This document shows positions 61,074 through 64,000 of a DNA stretch of 64,000 nucleotides, piece after piece (position 1 is the first letter of the stretch; each line of letters starts with the position of its first letter). This DNA is from Microbulbifer marinus. GTDB taxonomy: Bacteria > Pseudomonadota > Gammaproteobacteria > Pseudomonadales > Cellvibrionaceae. The stretch is from contig NZ_FNQO01000001.1 of the NCBI RefSeq assembly GCF_900107725.1, positions 1,480,458-1,544,457 on the forward strand, given 5' to 3'. The position numbers and the translations under genes are program-made. The notes under the pieces are model-generated. The model was given only the letters and a program-made list of their open reading frames with translations. It searched no databases and was not told where the DNA came from.

Positions 61074-62087
61074 CTATTCATCGGGGTTTAGCCTGGCCGA
61101 CAGATAGGTTTTCAGTTGCCGCCTGTGTATTTCCGTCACCCCTCCCAGGACACCGCGCATATTTGCCGGAATATGTTCCGCCGGATTGCCGCTTTTGCGG
61201 AACACCAAGTAGTCGAAGATCTCACTCCAGGCTTTGAGCTTTTCCGGGGACAGGGCATGGGTTGCCAACAGAGCATGCAGAAGTGCATCAAATACTGAGT
61301 CGGCACCGGAGTCACCGCCTATTGCACCGCCCTGCCAGTAGTTTACGAGAACATTAATATCACTCAGCGCTTCGACCTGGTGCCACCACAGCGTGGGGAT
61401 AAATATTGCATCCCCCGGACGCAGCTCCGCGAATTGTGCCGCGGTGTGCGCTTTGCTGAATTTTGGATAGCGGGCCAGGTCCGGCTCGATTCCCATCAGC
61501 GTGGTAGGTGCACCCGCCGGAGTATGATCGATCGGTCCGATGTACAGATTCTCTATTTGCCCTGTCGGAAACAGGGTAAATCTGCGTCTCCCCATGGCGA
61601 CACAGGCAATATTGTCAGCATCGTCGAAATGCGCCCCCACACTGCCCTGATTGCCAATCCAGATTCTGGGCCTGACGGCGGGATCAAATAGCGGCATCGT
61701 CAGCCTATTGGCGAGTTTCGGAAAAATCTCATCGATAAAGGTGCTCTGCAGCGCCAGTACCATGACGCTATCGAGCGGCACCAATTGTTCCAACTTCTCC
61801 ACGAAAGCGGCGAACGCCATATCCTTGCGGGAAAAATTCAGACGGCCGGATTGCTGTGAATAGCCAATACGGCCTCGCTCCTTTGCCGGCGCCTCAACGA
61901 CGCGGATCCTCCCGGGGCGTTCGTCCCGGCCCAAATCGCGCAACTTCTCCAGGGCATCCGCGGGCGAATCGGCCAGTATCGGCCAATCCGCCACCAGACC
62001 ACGAATCACGACCGGTGTCTGGGTACTGAGATATTCGTCTTCAAACCCGGACAAGTCGCAAGATTTAATCTCATCTATTGGCCGCAT
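61074..62087 (-). CDS. Cupin-8/JmjC-like Fe(II)/2-oxoglutarate oxygenase
   Basis: A 337-aa cupin-like protein of the PF13621 type. The iron-binding facial triad is intact: H153 and D155 in GAHFDD, and H236 in PTLWWHQVEA; the TPVVIRGLVADWP opening and NVLVNYWQGG near the end are classic. Related enzymes hydroxylate protein side chains or other substrates. It starts four bases after the sapC copy 2 stop, so the two are co-transcribed. The target is unknown. Confidence 0.9.
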   Translation of the reverse strand: MRPIDEIKSCDLSGFEDEYLSTQTPVVIRGLVADWPILADSPADALEKLRDLGRDERPGRIRVVEAPAKERGRIGYSQQSGRLNFSRKDMAFAAFVEKLEQLVPLDSVMVLALQSTFIDEIFPKLANRLTMPLFDPAVRPRIWIGNQGSVGAHFDDADNIACVAMGRRRFTLFPTGQIENLYIGPIDHTPAGAPTTLMGIEPDLARYPKFSKAHTAAQFAELRPGDAIFIPTLWWHQVEALSDINVLVNYWQGGAIGGDSGADSVFDALLHALLATHALSPEKLKAWSEIFDYLVFRKSGNPAEHIPANMRGVLGGVTEIHRRQLKTYLSARLNPDE

Positions 62088-62091
62088 CTCC

Positions 62092-62805
62092 CTAGCCGCC
62101 CTGTTTTGCCTTCAGCTCCAGGATCCGGCGAACCTGGCCCAGCGAGACCAAGTGGGCATATACAGCACCGAAATAGTTGCGCTGGTGCATTTCAAGCACG
62201 GAAGCTTCATCCAGATCCCGTACCGCCTGTTCAGAAACACAAAAGATTCCGGAAATCTTGCGATCCTTACCATCGACCTTGAACATAAGCTCCCGCTGTT
62301 CGAGAAGATTCTTGCTATCCAGAAACTCGACAAAGACTCGCGTCTCCGCCTCATTGCGTGCGTGCTCGCTTAACAATTTTTTCATCGAGTTGACAACCTG
62401 GGATGGGTTGCCATCTTCATCAAACAACGGCTGTCCGAAGTCCCTGGAGAATTTCTTCGACAGTTCATTGATGCACAGGGTCATCTCTCCAGTATCTCCG
62501 TTGCCGGCGATATAGAATGGATACCGCCTGATATCGAGGGGAATATAGGCGGAGTTACCCTGCCCATTTGTGAACACTACATTCTCTCCTTCCTCTACCC
62601 CCAGCATTCCCGCACAACGGTAATCGCCGGTTGCACCATCTTTTACAAAAATAGTCGGAAAGCTGTTAGCCGCACTGATTAATTCACTCGCGGCCAATGG
62701 GACCAACTGCTGGCCAGCCAGATGCTCAAATTCAAAGCCTGGCCGTATACGCAACTCCCGATGTTCATTCGAATCGAGAGCAACAATATTTCGCTCAAAA
62801 GTCAT
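62092..62805 (-). CDS. SapC-family protein (copy 2)
   Basis: A 237-aa paralogue of the protein at 59932, well diverged but sharing FEHLAGQQLVPLAASEL, TIFVKDGATGDY, GEN and the C-terminal YAHLVSLGQVRRILELK. It lacks a signal peptide. Upstream of the cupin gene in one operon, with the TonB receptor gene upstream again on the same strand and a terminator between. Confidence 0.88.
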   Translation of the reverse strand: MTFERNIVALDSNEHRELRIRPGFEFEHLAGQQLVPLAASELISAANSFPTIFVKDGATGDYRCAGMLGVEEGENVVFTNGQGNSAYIPLDIRRYPFYIAGNGDTGEMTLCINELSKKFSRDFGQPLFDEDGNPSQVVNSMKKLLSEHARNEAETRVFVEFLDSKNLLEQRELMFKVDGKDRKISGIFCVSEQAVRDLDEASVLEMHQRNYFGAVYAHLVSLGQVRRILELKAKQGG

Positions 62806-62873
62806 ATTCCTACCCAGCTATCGGCATATTGATATTCGGACAACCTGAAAAACCAGAAAAAACTACAAAAAAA

Positions 62874-62898
62874 GCCGGGCGAAAGCCCGGCTTTTTTT
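62874..62898. terminator. Bidirectional terminator after the TonB-dependent receptor
   Basis: GCCGGGC-GAAA-GCCCGGC (62874-62891), flanked by A-rich and T7 tracts. It lies 14 bp past the receptor stop and separates it from the sapC-cupin operon, so those genes need their own promoter at 62806-62873. Confidence 0.87.
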
Positions 62899-62911
62899 GT
62901 GCTAACAACGC

Positions 62912-64000
62912 TTAGAAGTCGTAGCGCGCACCGATTACAAACCGGCGTCCATTCTCATACAGAGACATCAGACGATCTTCGTAATCGCTGTACTCAACGA
63001 TCTGCTCATCGGTGAGGTTAACCGCTTCAAACGTTAGCTGTGCGTTGTCAGTAACGCTGTAGGAGAAGCTCGCATCCCACTGGCCGTAGGCGTCGTTGGA
63101 GAGCGGGTTACCGTTCCAGTGAAAACCTTTGCTCCACTCGGAGCGATAGTTGTACATGAGGCGGGCACCGAAGGTGTCGTTCTCATAGTAACCCATCAGG
63201 TTTGCCATGGTATCGGAGATACCGACTACAGTATCTTCACCGGTGCTGGTGTAGGTATAGTTGGCCTGCAGACCAAAACCGTTGTCGAAATCGTGCAGCA
63301 CGGCAAGTTCGACACCAGCCACCAGGCCGCCCGGACCATTGACGTCACGGGAAAAGTCGACATCTACGTAGCTGTCGCTCTGCTCGTCATAGCGGGCCTC
63401 GGTGTAGGTTTCCTTGGCCAGATAGCTGTGATTCTTCTTCACGAAGGTAGTTGCGGAGAAAGCGGAAACATCGCCGTAATACCACTCGTAAGAGACATCC
63501 AGCTGGTCGGCAATAAACGGCTCCAGGAATGGGTTACCTGACTGGCCCTGAGGATCCGGCGCATTCAGAGAACCGAAAGTCTCAAATGCGGAAATCTGGT
63601 TCCAGTTTTGACGGGCCATCACCCGGGCAACCGCGGTGCGAACCACCATGTCATCGTTCAGGTCGTAGGCAATATTGAAGCTCGGTAGGAACTCACTGTA
63701 GTCATTGTCTTCAGTCACCCACTCGAGATAGGCCGGATTCAGCCAATCGCGGTCGATGGTTTTGAAGCCCCAGGAATCGCTGCTGAACTCGTAGCCGGAA
63801 GAGGCCTGATCGGTTGTTACGTAGCGCAGACCAAAGTTACCGCGGTAGCGCTCGCCCTCGAATTCCGCCTGCGCGTAAACAGCGAAGATATCCTCTTCTA
63901 CCGCCCAGATATTGGCCAGCTCCAGAGACCGGGCGTAATCCGCCGGGACGCCGTTCAGGCCACTAAACGCAATTTCTTCCATTACGTCGCGAACCTGTTT
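62912..64000 (-). CDS. TonB-dependent outer-membrane receptor, C-terminal part (partial at right edge)
   Basis: The frame stays open to the right edge; 362 codons of the C-terminal barrel are visible. The protein shows alternating aromatic strands and turns (YRGNFGLRYVTTDQ, DNGFGLQANYTYTSTGED, DTFGARLMYNYRSEW) and ends in NGRRFVIGARYDF with the terminal Phe of an outer-membrane beta-signal. The motif TFEAVNLTDEQIVEYSDYEDRL is typical of large TonB receptors for saccharides (often about 900 aa). The plug and TonB box lie outside the window, so no substrate can be named. Confidence 0.92.
   Translation of the reverse strand, partial: KQVRDVMEEIAFSGLNGVPADYARSLELANIWAVEEDIFAVYAQAEFEGERYRGNFGLRYVTTDQASSGYEFSSDSWGFKTIDRDWLNPAYLEWVTEDNDYSEFLPSFNIAYDLNDDMVVRTAVARVMARQNWNQISAFETFGSLNAPDPQGQSGNPFLEPFIADQLDVSYEWYYGDVSAFSATTFVKKNHSYLAKETYTEARYDEQSDSYVDVDFSRDVNGPGGLVAGVELAVLHDFDNGFGLQANYTYTSTGEDTVVGISDTMANLMGYYENDTFGARLMYNYRSEWSKGFHWNGNPLSNDAYGQWDASFSYSVTDNAQLTFEAVNLTDEQIVEYSDYEDRLMSLYENGRRFVIGARYDF

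Overview
The window is a 64 kb, GC-rich (by eye around 60%), gene-dense stretch of a gammaproteobacterial chromosome. Gene order is the best guide to the organism. Three blocks reproduce well-known Pseudomonas-type neighbourhoods: degS/algW-hisD-hisG-murA-ibaG-mlaC facing kdsD-kdsC-lptC-lptA-lptB-rpoN-hpf-ptsN-rapZ-ptsO; mreBCD-maf-rng-yhdP facing gatCAB; and prmC-prfA-hemA facing lbcA-lolB-ispE-tRNA-prs-rplY-pth-ychF. A TonB-dependent receptor next to SapC and cupin-8 genes, the high GC and the sat-type ATP sulfurylase point to a marine polysaccharide-degrading relative of the pseudomonads (Cellvibrionales, Microbulbifer-like). That genus-level placement is inference.

Layout. 1-2.8 kb: ATP sulfurylase (cut by the left edge), a membrane-anchored DegS-type protease and a small exported NTF2-like protein. 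2.9-7.3 kb (minus): histidine genes, murA, ibaG and an mlaC that has lost its usual mlaFED/mlaB partners. 7.7-17.3 kb (plus): Kdo synthesis, the LPS export bridge and ATPase, sigma-54, hibernation factor, the nitrogen PTS, mgtE and darP. 17.4-27.9 kb (minus): an unknown membrane protein, a lipoprotein MsrB, yhdP, rng, maf and mreDCB. 28.2-36.5 kb (plus): gatCAB with a 22-bp tandem repeat between gatC and gatA, an acyl-CoA synthetase, an exported amidase, a PA4642-like protein and cysZ. 36.5-39.9 kb (minus): a two-gene islet (O-acyltransferase with SGNH domain, sulfotransferase-like protein) between two near-identical terminators. 40-46.4 kb: rhlB, DoxX, MATE, a periplasmic M14-type deacylase and a CDF transporter. 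46.4-58.3 kb: prmC-prfA-hemA and the lbcA-to-ychF block with a DMT transporter. 58.4-64 kb: tRNA-Met and tRNA-Gln, a TauE/SafE transporter and a sapC-cupin-sapC-TonB receptor locus that runs off the right edge.

Much of the window serves the cell envelope: peptidoglycan precursor (murA), LPS assembly, lipid trafficking (mlaC, yhdP), rod shape, lipoprotein sorting (lolB, lbcA) and surface glycan decoration. No IS element, prophage, CRISPR array or rRNA was seen. The non-coding DNA holds the most unusual structure: a REPIN-like inverted repeat between mreB and mreC, a 179-bp near-palindrome between hemA and lbcA, four consecutive palindromes after tRNA-Gln, and the gatC-gatA tandem repeat, whose core sequence reappears in the coding repeats of rhlB.
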